The notes under the pieces: model-generated
What the model saw: only the letters and a program-made list of their open reading frames with translations
Databases searched by the model: none
What the model was told of the DNA's origin: nothing
Program-made: the position numbers and the translations under genes
Assembly (NCBI RefSeq): GCF_028736925.1
Contig: NZ_JAQZAT010000001.1
Span: 186,001 to 250,000 of the forward strand
Reading direction: 5' to 3'
DNA: 64,000 nt
From: Flavivirga sp. 57AJ16
GTDB taxonomy: Bacteria; Bacteroidota; Bacteroidia; Flavobacteriales; Flavobacteriaceae
In this document: piece by piece, positions 45,527 to 54,146 of the stretch
How the letters are laid out: the number at the start of each line of letters is the position of its first letter
How positions within the stretch are numbered: position 1 is the first letter of the stretch

Positions 45527-45588
45527 ATATGGAATACCTAATAAAATAAAGCTTTATATAAGTGTATAATTTATTAGGTATTCCATAT
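45527..45588 (+). promoter_or_regulatory. Long hairpin between susD and the thioredoxin gene
   Basis: Perfect 19-base arms (45527-45545 and 45570-45588, with TATGGAATACCTAATAAA) enclose a 24-base A/T-rich loop. It begins 16 bases after the SusD stop and ends 29 bases before the thioredoxin gene. It could reduce read-through or protect the susCD mRNA. There is no strong T run, so it is not a clean terminator. Confidence 0.55.
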
Positions 45589-45616
45589 AATTTTTAAAAT
45601 AATAAATACAAATATT

Positions 45617-46735
45617 ATGAAAGAAAAAATGTGTTTGTTATGGCTGGTATGCTTTTTTAGCACTGCTATGGCACAGAAAAAAGAATTTACAATTAAGGGG
45701 CATCTCACTGGTGCCAACGTACCTTTGAAAGTGTTTTTGTACTACCGGGATGGCAATAGCAAATTTGCAGATTCCACGATGGCCAAAAACAATACATTTA
45801 CTTTTACAGGAACAATAGAACATGCTACCCAAGCTTCAATATATGCCCATTGGCTTTATCCAAATAAAGCAAAAGCTCCTGAGAATGCCAATGAAGGCAT
45901 TGAGTTGATGTTAGACAACGGCGACATTTCCATTGAAGGTGAATATTTACGAACAGCTCAAATTAATGGAGGTAAAACTCAAGAAGAATTTATTGCATAT
46001 AGAAAGAAAACAGATTCTTTAGGTAATGCCGTCTACCAAATATGGAAAGAGCAACAAGATGAACTTCCAGAAGACTCTATCGCTTCCTTTAAACGCTTAA
46101 TTTATGCTAGAGGAAAATTGATTAAAGAAACCGTAAAGAGTTTTATAAATACACACCCAAAATCAGAACTGTCTTTTAGTATTTTACAATCGAATACATT
46201 GGTTATTGAAGATGTAGAATATGTGGAATCCATTCTTAATACTTTAAGACCAGAATTTGGAAAATTTGATAGATTTAAAGAAATTGAACAAAAGGTAATG
46301 CTTACTAAACGCCTATCCATAGGTCAAAAAGCTATAGACTTTACGCAATCTAATGATAAAGGAGACATGGTATCATTATCTGATATGAAAGGAAAATATG
46401 TGCTGATTGATTTTTGGGCTAGTTGGTGTGGACCATGTAGAATGGAGTATCCGTACCTTAAAAGTGCCTATAAAAAATATAAGAATAAGAATTTTGAAAT
46501 TATTGGTATTTCGATTGATGACAAAGAATCCTTGTGGCTAAATGCTATTAAGTCTAATAATTTTGAATGGATACAACTTTCAGATTTAAAAGGAAAAGAT
46601 AATGCTGTAGCAAAAATGTATGGTATTTCAGCTATTCCACAAAATTTTCTGATAGACCCTCAAGGGAAAATATTAGCTAAAAACTTGAGAGGTGATGAGC
46701 TGAATGATAAATTAAAAGGGATTTTTAAAGAATAA
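45617..46735 (+). CDS. TlpA-like thiol:disulfide oxidoreductase with DUF4369 N-terminus
   Basis: The 372-residue secreted protein has a signal peptide (WLVCFFSTAMAQ), a DUF4369-type N-terminal domain (KKEFTIKGHLTGANVPLKVFLY; about residues 23-120), a helical middle and an AhpC/TSA thioredoxin domain (about residues 235-372) with the redox motif as FWASWCGPCR and the cis-proline in SAIPQNFLIDPQGKIL. It probably acts in the periplasm on cysteine-containing targets. It is the last gene of the susC-susD unit and is common beside SusCD pairs in Bacteroidota. Confidence 0.94.
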   Translation: MKEKMCLLWLVCFFSTAMAQKKEFTIKGHLTGANVPLKVFLYYRDGNSKFADSTMAKNNTFTFTGTIEHATQASIYAHWLYPNKAKAPENANEGIELMLDNGDISIEGEYLRTAQINGGKTQEEFIAYRKKTDSLGNAVYQIWKEQQDELPEDSIASFKRLIYARGKLIKETVKSFINTHPKSELSFSILQSNTLVIEDVEYVESILNTLRPEFGKFDRFKEIEQKVMLTKRLSIGQKAIDFTQSNDKGDMVSLSDMKGKYVLIDFWASWCGPCRMEYPYLKSAYKKYKNKNFEIIGISIDDKESLWLNAIKSNNFEWIQLSDLKGKDNAVAKMYGISAIPQNFLIDPQGKILAKNLRGDELNDKLKGIFKE

Positions 46736-46960
46736 TATTTTTTTAAAAAATGATGTATTGAAAATGAGTTTTAGATTGAAAAAGGAAATGGTTATTTAAA
46801 ATTTTAATAAAACATTTAATAGTAGACAACATTCATTATTGCGTCATAGCATAAGAATAAGGTATTTTAAGGTAAAATAGAATTATTTTAGACCCATACT
46901 TTTAAATTTTGTTTTAAGTATTTGAATTGTCACTCGATATTGAATAAAGAAAGAAGATAA

Positions 46961-46990
46961 GGGCTGCTTATAAGCAGCCCTATTTTATTA
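46961..46990 (+). terminator. Terminator hairpin downstream of the SusCD locus
   Basis: GGGCTGCTTA and TAAGCAGCCC form a perfect hairpin followed by TATTTTATTA, about 225 bases after the thioredoxin gene. The 225-base stretch between holds no gene that I can see. Confidence 0.65.
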
Positions 46991-47002
46991 AAACTATCTT
47001 AA

Positions 47003-47468
47003 AAAGATTGTCTCTTCGAAGCGACAAAATAGTGGTTCTTAATGGCTATAAGTCTAAAAAACTATATCCAGAACCTCTCAAGGCTGGTGGAGTATTATGA
47101 TAAGAAAAAAGATGTTATTCTATTATTCTTGACTAACAATATGGAAGTATCTGCACTTGAAGTAGCAAAACTCTACCGGAATCGGTGACAAATAGAAATA
47201 TTATTCAAATGGATAAAGTAAAACTTGACTATGAAAAAACTTTGGGGACATTTCAAAAATGCCATTAATATCCATGTTTGGATAGCTATCTGTACATATC
47301 TAATAATAGCCCATATAAAATCATTCTTTAAATAGTGAGCTTCCTATTTATAAAATAATACAAATATTGGGCGTATCCTCAATGGATAAAACACCAGTAA
47401 ACGAATTGATTACTAATACAATTTCAAATCAAAATGTCAATGAACAAATAAAATTATTTGATGATTAA
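47003..47468 (+). pseudogene. Decayed IS4-family transposase, C-terminal part
   Basis: In shifting frames the sequence reads DKIVVLNGYKSKKLYPEPL, RLVEYYDKKKDVILLFLTNN, MEVSALEVAKLYRNR, IEILFKWIK, KKLWGHFKNAINIHVWIAIC and MDKTPVNELI...IKLFDD, which is the C-terminal third of an IS4-type DDE transposase. It has one frameshift near 47085 and in-frame stops where W (RNR*QIE) and Q (IK*NL) belong, plus a third before MDKTPVNEL. The 5' two thirds are missing, so the element is dead. Confidence 0.85.
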
Positions 47469-47488
47469 ATTTTAACACATCAGTACTA

Positions 47489-48269
47489 ATGTCGAAAAGT
47501 AAAATAGTTACCATAACCGTTTTATTTCATTTAAGTGGCTTTTAGAACATTTAAACACTTTTATCTTTTATATGTTCAAAAGCATTTAAGACAAGTATTT
47601 CCAAACACAGTATCTTATAATCGTTTTGTAGAACTTATGCAGAACAATATTTAGCCATTGGCCTTATATATAAAGACCTGTTGTTTAGGAAGATGCACAG
47701 GAATATCATTTATAGATTCTCCCCCCATACGTGCTTGTAAAAATAAACGGATAAAGCAGCATAAGGTTTTTGATGGTATTGCCACAACAGGTAAATCTAC
47801 AATGGGGCGGTTTTACGGTTTTAAACTCCACATTATTGTTAATGACAAAGGTGAACTTCTGGATTTTATAATTACCCAAGCCAATGTGGATGATAGAACA
47901 CCTCTAAAACATGATAATGTTTTAAAACGGATATTTGGTAGGCTATATGCAGACAAAGGTTATGTTTCTAAAGAACTTGGGGCTCTATTATTCCAACAGG
48001 GGATACATTTAGTTACTGGTATTAGAAACAATATGAAAAATGTAATGATGACCATGAGGGATAAAATTTTGCTTAGAAAACGTTCTGTAATTGAAACCAT
48101 AAATGACCAACTAAAAAATATAGCTCAGGCTGAACACTCTAGACACAGAAGCTTTGCTAATTTTATAACAAATTTAGTCGCCAGTCTTATTGCTTATTCT
48201 TTTCTAGAACAAAAGCCTTGTATCAAATTTGAAACCCATAACACAACGCTATTAGCGCTTTTTTACTAA
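47489..48269 (+). pseudogene. Decayed IS982-family transposase
   Basis: The intact part from 47658 gives a 203-residue segment with FIDSPPIRACKNKRI, GRFYGFKLHIIVNDKGELLDF, ADKGYVSKELGALLFQQGIHLVT and RKRSVIETINDQLKNIAQAEHSRHRS, all diagnostic of IS982 transposases. Upstream, FKHFYLLYVQKHLRQVFP, NTVSYNRFVELMQNN and, one frame away, SKIVTITVLFHLSGF can still be read. A TAG stop at about 47653 and a frameshift near 47547 break it, and the N-terminus is missing. It lies 20 bases from the IS4 remnant. Confidence 0.88.
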
Positions 48270-48337
48270 AAACTTACGCCGAACTCAGATTATTGGTTAC
48301 TTTTAATCAAGTTCACAAACGTAATATTCTTAAATAA

Positions 48338-49015
48338 ATGCTCAAACCAATCATCAACCTATTCTTCCCCAAAGTATGCTATGCATGCCATCATTTACTA
48401 AACGATAACGAAAAGATCGTTTGTGTTGATTGTAGACATGATCTACCTGTTACAAATTTCCATTTTAACAATGATGATACGGTTGCAAAAGTGCTTTATG
48501 GGCGTGCTAAAATTGAAAGCGGGACAGCTCTTTTTCGATTTGAAAAAAAAGGGATCGTTCAACAGCTCATTCATGGATTAAAATACAAAGGTTACGAAAA
48601 CATTGGTTTTTTTCTAGGGAATTGGCTGGGAGGCGAATTAAAAAATATAGAACCCTATAAATCTATTGATCTAGTGATTCCCGTACCGCTTCATAAAAAA
48701 AAGCTTAAAAAAAGAGGGTTTAACCAGGTCGCAACGTTTGGACAACAAATTGCTGGGGCTATAAAAGCAGATTATAAAGCCGATGTGCTTTTAAAAGTAA
48801 CCGCTACAAAATCGCAAGTCAATAAAAAACGATTGGCACGCTGGCATAATAGTGATGAATTATTTACGCTTGTCAATTCTGAATCCATTGAAAACAAACA
48901 TATCTTGTTAGTAGACGACATTATTACTACTGGCGCCACTTTAGAAGCTTGTATAGCGGTATTAAATCAGGCAAAAAACATAAAAATAAGTATCGCTACT
49001 ATGGCAATAGCTTAG
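48338..49015 (+). CDS. ComF family protein
   Basis: The 225-residue protein has an N-terminal zinc-finger-like pair of CxxC motifs (CYACHHL and CVDCRHDLP, about residues 15-40), GTALFRFEKKGIVQQLIHGLKYKG, and the phosphoribosyltransferase PRPP motif in ILLVDDIITTGATLEAC near the C-terminus. ComF/GntX proteins take part in DNA uptake in naturally competent species. PRTase activity is possible; the exact role is unknown. It stands alone after the transposase remnants. Confidence 0.93.
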   Translation: MLKPIINLFFPKVCYACHHLLNDNEKIVCVDCRHDLPVTNFHFNNDDTVAKVLYGRAKIESGTALFRFEKKGIVQQLIHGLKYKGYENIGFFLGNWLGGELKNIEPYKSIDLVIPVPLHKKKLKKRGFNQVATFGQQIAGAIKADYKADVLLKVTATKSQVNKKRLARWHNSDELFTLVNSESIENKHILLVDDIITTGATLEACIAVLNQAKNIKISIATMAIA

Positions 49016-49245
49016 TGAGTTTCGTCGTTATATCTATAAACTCAAAGTATGCACTAGAAAACCTATTACATCTTAAAACTACTGCAAAATATAATGTTTC
49101 ACTACTTTTTAAAGTTTAACCATAAAGATGTTATGCTAAAACTTATAAAAAGTCATATTTTATTGTAGTTTTCACCTTCATAACGGCTTACTAGTACATA
49201 TTTTGAGTTAAATTGCTTAGGTTTGTGCAAAATTTAAAATGGGTA

Positions 49246-50853
49246 ATGAATAAAACACTTTCAAATTTTATTTTAATAGTTTTTTTAAGTTTGTTTTTTA
49301 TAAACTGTGCCAACCGGGGTACTCCTGGAGGAGGCCCAAAAGATGAAGATCCTCCTGTTATTATTAAATCTATTCCAGAGAATTATTCTACCCATTTTAG
49401 CGGTAACGAAATAAAGATCTATTTTAACGAATATGTTAAAATAAAAGACCTACAAAAGCAGCTCATTATTTCACCTCCTATGGAAACACAACCTGAGGTG
49501 ACGCCTTTGGGTGGTGCAAGCAAATATATTACCATTAAAATCCACGACACACTGCAACCCAATACAACGTACGCATTTAATTTTGGAAACAGTATTACCG
49601 ATAACAATGAAGGAAACCCCTATCCGTATTATAGATATGTACTATCAACGGGCGATTATATTGATTCCCTTAGTGTAAACGGCAATATAGTAGATGCTCT
49701 AAAAAAACAACCGGAAACTTTTGTTTCGGTAGCTTTATATGAGGTCGATTCGACCTTTAACGATTCCATTATTTATAAAAAACCCCCTAAATATATTACC
49801 AATACATTAGACAGCGTTACGACCTTTTCTATTGAAAACCTTAAAGAGGGAAAGTACATGCTTATCGCTTTAAAGGATGGCAATGGCGATAATAAGTTTC
49901 AACAAAAAACAGATCAAATAGCCTTTTATAAGGAATTTATTGATGTGCCTACGGATTCGACTTATACTTTAAAATTATTTACAGAGGATCTGGATTTTAG
50001 GAGCACCAGACCCCGATTATTATCTGGTGAAAAAATCGCTTTTGGGTATGAAGGTGATTATTGGAATATGGCTATTAATATAACGTCTAAAACGCCTCCT
50101 GAGTTTGAATACCGCATCACAAAAGACCCAACGGCAGATAGTCTTTTGTATTGGTACAAACCACGTCTTGAGGTTGACTCCCTACTTTTTAAGGTAGCGC
50201 ATCCTACACTTGAAAAAGACTACACTGTTAGAATTAGCGAGCAAAAAAGAGACTCTTTAACAATTCAAGCATCGCCATCTGGCACCATTCATTTTGATGA
50301 GCCTTTTAGAATTGCCGGTAGCACACCTTTTACCAGCATAGATCTTTCTAAAATTACGTTAATCGATAAGGATTCTACTCAAATTGCTTTTACGACCGAC
50401 TTTGATACTATTACAAACACATATGCTTTTAATTTTGATAAAAAATTAGATAATGCCTACAGTATCCAAATACTTCCTGAGGCTTTTGTAGATTTTTTTG
50501 ATAACAAAAACGATACTTTAAATTATTTTATTAAAACAAAAAAGGCTTCCGATTTTGGTTATGCACGTTTTACATTAGTGAATGTAAAATATCCAGTTAT
50601 TATACAACTAACTAATAAAGATGGTGATGTGAAATTTGAAAAGTTTGTTGAAAACCCTGATCCTGTAGATTTTTTAAATTTAGATCCTGGCACTTATTAC
50701 ATTCGTGTGATACATGATGCTAATGGCAACAAAAAGTATGACCCGGGAAATTACCTTAAAAAAATCCAGCCTGAACGGGTTAGTCATTTCAAGGAAATGG
50801 AAATTAGAGCAGATTGGGGCAACCCTGAAACGCTTCAATTTATTTCAAAGTAA
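49246..50853 (+). CDS. Ig-like domain lipoprotein
   Basis: The 535-residue protein has a lipoprotein signal (LIVFLSLFFINCANRGTPGG; Cys near residue 20) and the glycine-rich linker GTPGGGPKDEDPPVI typical of surface-anchored lipoproteins. It then holds an SbsA-type Ig domain (IKSIPENYSTHFSGNEIKIYFNEYVKIKD) and beta-rich repeats that end in HDANGNKKYDPGNYLKKIQPE. I chose ATG 49246 (MNKTLSNFI) over the upstream TTG at 49213. Its 3' end overlaps the converging amidohydrolase gene by 14 bases. Function unknown. Confidence 0.88.
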   Translation: MNKTLSNFILIVFLSLFFINCANRGTPGGGPKDEDPPVIIKSIPENYSTHFSGNEIKIYFNEYVKIKDLQKQLIISPPMETQPEVTPLGGASKYITIKIHDTLQPNTTYAFNFGNSITDNNEGNPYPYYRYVLSTGDYIDSLSVNGNIVDALKKQPETFVSVALYEVDSTFNDSIIYKKPPKYITNTLDSVTTFSIENLKEGKYMLIALKDGNGDNKFQQKTDQIAFYKEFIDVPTDSTYTLKLFTEDLDFRSTRPRLLSGEKIAFGYEGDYWNMAINITSKTPPEFEYRITKDPTADSLLYWYKPRLEVDSLLFKVAHPTLEKDYTVRISEQKRDSLTIQASPSGTIHFDEPFRIAGSTPFTSIDLSKITLIDKDSTQIAFTTDFDTITNTYAFNFDKKLDNAYSIQILPEAFVDFFDNKNDTLNYFIKTKKASDFGYARFTLVNVKYPVIIQLTNKDGDVKFEKFVENPDPVDFLNLDPGTYYIRVIHDANGNKKYDPGNYLKKIQPERVSHFKEMEIRADWGNPETLQFISK

Positions 50854-51619
50854 ACGCATCTCTATCATCTAAAAACTTAAGTTTATTTCGATAAGCTTTA
50901 ATATGTCTTTTTTCTAAAATGACTAGTTGGGTTTGCTCTTGACCGGGTTCTATGGAAGTGATTATATTTCCCAGTACATCATATGCTGCCGAATGTCCTG
51001 AATATTCGCTATTAACACCATCCATACCAACACGATTTACACCAAGGCAGTAACTCATGTTTTCAATGGCGCGTGCTTTTAATAAGGCATCCCAGGCCGA
51101 CACTCTGGGTTTTGGCCAGTTGGCAACATATAATAAAACATCATAATCCTGTGTATTTCTTGCCCAAACGGGAAATCTTAAATCGTAACAGATTAACGGG
51201 CAAATCTTCCAACCTTTATAATCAATAATCAACTTTTCAGCGCCTGCTGTGTAAATTTTATCCTCGCCAACCAATGTAAAGGTATGTCGTTTATCGTAAT
51301 GCTGCACAACTCCAGAGGGTTCTACAAAAAGCAATCGGTTATAATAGTTGTTTTCTTCTACAACCACAATACTCCCCACAATGGCAGTTTTTAATTTCGA
51401 TGCCATAGATTGCATCCATTTAACCGTTTTTCCATCCATAGGCTCCGCGACATCTTTTGCATTCATGGTAAAACCAGTTGTAAACATTTCTGGAAGCACA
51501 ATTAAGTCGACTGCTTCTGAAATGTCGTTTATTTTTTTAGAAAAATTCTCAAGATTCTGCTTAGGGTTTTCCCAAACTAAATCAGATTGCATTAATGCTA
51601 TTTTAAGAATCTCTTTCAT
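50840..51619 (-). CDS. Nitrilase-family omega-amidase (YafV-like)
   Basis: The 259-residue enzyme has the Glu-Lys-Cys triad of the nitrilase fold: E in VLPEMFTTGF, K in YDKRHTFTLVGE and C in PLICYDLRFPVWARN. ALMQSDLVWENP at the start and GHSAAYDVLGNI later match YafV. Such enzymes hydrolyse alpha-ketoglutaramate and related omega-amides. The start is 4 bases from the stop of the methionine aminotransferase upstream; the aminotransferase makes this substrate from glutamine, so the pair is a metabolic unit. Confidence 0.9.
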   Translation of the reverse strand: MKEILKIALMQSDLVWENPKQNLENFSKKINDISEAVDLIVLPEMFTTGFTMNAKDVAEPMDGKTVKWMQSMASKLKTAIVGSIVVVEENNYYNRLLFVEPSGVVQHYDKRHTFTLVGEDKIYTAGAEKLIIDYKGWKICPLICYDLRFPVWARNTQDYDVLLYVANWPKPRVSAWDALLKARAIENMSYCLGVNRVGMDGVNSEYSGHSAAYDVLGNIITSIEPGQEQTQLVILEKRHIKAYRNKLKFLDDRDAFTLK

Positions 51620-51623
51620 ACGT

Positions 51624-52766
51624 TTAAATATTGTTTAATATCCCTGCTGCTTTTCTTAAGGTGTCATCGGTCTTCGCAAAACAAAATCGAAGGACTTTAT
51701 GATCTAAATGATGACTATTAAAAACCGATAATGGAATGGAAGCAATCCCAGATTCAATGGTTAATCGTTTTGCAAAATCCACATCATATTCCTTGGTGAT
51801 TTCCGAATAATCCAACACTTGAAAATAGGTGCCTTTTGATGGCGTAAATTTAAACCTGGAATCTTTAATAAGGTTTAAGAACAAATCTCTCTTCTCTTGA
51901 TAAAAATCGGGCAAATCCAAATAATGACACGGCTCCTGCATATAATCTGCAATCCCTTTTTGTGTTGGGTGGTGCACACAAAAGACATTAAACTGATGCA
52001 CTTTCATAAATTCTTCCATGAGTTCCTTTGGCGCACAACAATAACCAACTCGCCACCCTGTATTATGAAACGTTTTTCCAAAAGAAGCGACCACAAAACT
52101 CCGTGATTTTAAATCGGGAAACAAACAGGCACTTTGATGTTTTTTGGCATCAAAAACCATATGCTCATAAACCTCATCGCTCAACACAATAATGTTCGTA
52201 TTTCTAGTGATCTCTTCTAATTGCAGCATGTCTTCTTTGGAGAACACCGTACCAGAAGGGTTATGTGGTGTATTGATAACAATCATTTTTGTTCGGCTAT
52301 TTACTTTGGCTTTTACGGCATTCCAATCCACACTAAAGCTTGGTGCTTCTAATTGGATCGAAATCGTTTTACCTCCATTAAGTGTTATGGTGGGTTCGTA
52401 GCTATCGTAAGCAGGTCTAAAAATGATAACCTCATCATCTGGGTTTATAAATGCTGTAATAATGGTAAAAATAGCTTGAGTTGCTCCAGCTGTGACCATT
52501 ACTTCGGTCTCTGGATGATAACTTGTATGATATAATGACCCTATTTTTTTAGCAATGGCTTCTCTTAGTTCTAAATTTCCGGCCATGGGCGCATAATGGT
52601 TGTACCCTGAATTCATCGCCTTACAAACTAAATCGGTTAATTTTTGATCACTATCAAAATCCGGAAACCCTTGAGATAAGTTAATGGCATGGTGCTCATT
52701 GGACAACTTGCTCATGATTGAAAAAATAGTGGTTTCTATATTAGGAAGCTTAGATGCATGCCGCAT
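51624..52766 (-). CDS. Methionine aminotransferase (YbdL-like)
   Basis: The 380-residue PLP enzyme is of the class I/II aminotransferase fold: YNHYAPMAGNLELREAIA, VMVTAGATQAIFTII, NTPHNPSGTVFS, LSDEVYEHMVF, the PLP lysine in SFGKTFHNTGWRVGY and LRFCFAKTDDTLRKA. It matches the YbdL/kynurenine-glutamine transaminase branch that uses methionine and glutamine. It overlaps no neighbours but sits directly before the omega-amidase gene, which removes the ketoglutaramate product. Likely role: methionine salvage transamination. Confidence 0.92.
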   Translation of the reverse strand: MRHASKLPNIETTIFSIMSKLSNEHHAINLSQGFPDFDSDQKLTDLVCKAMNSGYNHYAPMAGNLELREAIAKKIGSLYHTSYHPETEVMVTAGATQAIFTIITAFINPDDEVIIFRPAYDSYEPTITLNGGKTISIQLEAPSFSVDWNAVKAKVNSRTKMIVINTPHNPSGTVFSKEDMLQLEEITRNTNIIVLSDEVYEHMVFDAKKHQSACLFPDLKSRSFVVASFGKTFHNTGWRVGYCCAPKELMEEFMKVHQFNVFCVHHPTQKGIADYMQEPCHYLDLPDFYQEKRDLFLNLIKDSRFKFTPSKGTYFQVLDYSEITKEYDVDFAKRLTIESGIASIPLSVFNSHHLDHKVLRFCFAKTDDTLRKAAGILNNI

Positions 52767-52782
52767 AACGTCTCTTTATTTT

Positions 52783-53256
52783 TTAGGAATGCAACGAATC
52801 GTGATCTAAATGCATTTTCATGCCTTCATGAGATTGAACAAATCCTAAATCGTTATAAAATTTAATGGCCTTGGGTCTTCTTTTATCAGTAGTTAACTGT
52901 AATAGATGTGCTTTTCGTTCTTTCGATCTTTTAATCGCCCATTCAAACATTTCTTTTCCAATGCCCAATCCCCTTTTATCTTTTTTAATTCGAACAGCTT
53001 CAATTTGAGCCCTAATGCTACCTCGGTAAGTTAGGTACTGGATAAATGTGAGCTGTAAAGTTCCAACAATTTCGGAATTTACATCTTCTACGACCATTAA
53101 TTCCTGATTTTCATCTGAATTAATTTTATTAAATGCTTCTATGTATTCGGGGGCTAAAGACCCCTGAAAATATTCTCTTTGCTTTCCAAGTTCATCATCA
53201 ACAAGCATCTCTATAATGGGTAGGACATCTTCCCTTGTTGCCTTTCTAAATTTCAT
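52783..53256 (-). CDS. GNAT family N-acetyltransferase
   Basis: The 157-residue protein shows the GNAT core: FRKATREDVLPIIEMLVDDE at the N-terminus, QLTFIQYLTYRGSIRAQIEAVRIKKDKRGLGIGKEMFEWAIKRS, which holds the acetyl-CoA binding motif RGLGIG, and then LLQLTTDKRRPKAIKFYNDLGFV. The acceptor substrate is unknown. It precedes the aminotransferase pair on the same strand (16-base gap) and may be in the same transcript. Confidence 0.9.
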   Translation of the reverse strand: MKFRKATREDVLPIIEMLVDDELGKQREYFQGSLAPEYIEAFNKINSDENQELMVVEDVNSEIVGTLQLTFIQYLTYRGSIRAQIEAVRIKKDKRGLGIGKEMFEWAIKRSKERKAHLLQLTTDKRRPKAIKFYNDLGFVQSHEGMKMHLDHDSLHS

Positions 53257-53341
53257 ATACTCGGTTTTAATCGTTACCTAATGTAAATATAACAACTTAC
53301 AAATTGGTATCATGATGATTTTGAATGAATATATCTAAACT

Positions 53342-54037
53342 TTACACCCCTAATGCGCTCAATAATGCTTGCTTATAAGTTCTGCCAATAGGAATCTTAT
53401 TGGCTTTTACAAAAATGGTGTTACCCGAAAGCTTATCTACAAACTTGCTGTTTATAATGTATGATTTATGGACTTGAATAAAATGAGTTTCGGGAAGTTT
53501 TACTGTCCAGTTTTTTAACGAGTCTATATAGGATAGTTTTTGGGTTTCTGTTACTACCGTGATATAATTTCTATCTGATTCAATGTATACTATAGAACCC
53601 AAAACAAGTTTATGAAGTGTCTTATCAACATTTAAAAAGATCGTTTCCTCAAGATCTTCTTCCAATATATTTTTTGGCACCTCTATTCTATTCTTTGCTT
53701 TATTGATAGCTTTTAAAAAGCGATCGAAAGAAAAAGGCTTTACCAAATAATCAACAATAGTTGGTAATTCAAAACTGCTTACCGCATACTCCGGATATGC
53801 GGTGGTCATTATTATTGCTGGTGGATTTTTAACCGTTTTTATAAAATCCAGCCCAGACATGTCCGGTAGGTTGATATCTAAAAAAATGATATCTACCTTA
53901 CTTATATTTAAAAACGAATTCGCTTCAATGGCTGCTTTAAAGGTTTCAATTAAACTAAGGTTAGGTATTTTACCTATAAAATTCTTTAAGATTTTTTGAG
54001 CAGGAATTTCGTCTTCTATAATAATACAATTTATCAT
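53342..54037 (-). CDS. LytTR-family response regulator
   Basis: The 231-residue regulator has a receiver domain (CIIIEDEIPAQKILKNFIG; phospho-acceptor Asp in IIFLDINLPDMSGLDF; Thr/Lys in MTTAYPEYAV and DYLVKPFSF) and a LytTR DNA-binding domain (VYIESDRNYITVVT, FIQVHKSYIINSKFVDKLSGN, IPIGRTYK). I chose ATG 54037 (MINCIIIED) over an upstream start. It is translated with the LytS-like kinase next door, about 110 bases away on the same strand. Confidence 0.93.
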   Translation of the reverse strand: MINCIIIEDEIPAQKILKNFIGKIPNLSLIETFKAAIEANSFLNISKVDIIFLDINLPDMSGLDFIKTVKNPPAIIMTTAYPEYAVSSFELPTIVDYLVKPFSFDRFLKAINKAKNRIEVPKNILEEDLEETIFLNVDKTLHKLVLGSIVYIESDRNYITVVTETQKLSYIDSLKNWTVKLPETHFIQVHKSYIINSKFVDKLSGNTIFVKANKIPIGRTYKQALLSALGV

Positions 54038-54146
54038 GTCTGTTTTAATGCCGTTAATAATTTGACTGTTGTAAAGGTCTCGATTGCGCTCGACCAATAT
54101 GATTAAGTTAAGATTTTAATGTCATGATGCGTGTCCTAACCTTTTA

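Noticed and set aside
47658-48269. Complete 203-residue transposase gene
   Set aside because: Coding similarity continues upstream past an in-frame TAG and a frameshift, so this is the rear part of a dead IS982 gene, not a short intact one.
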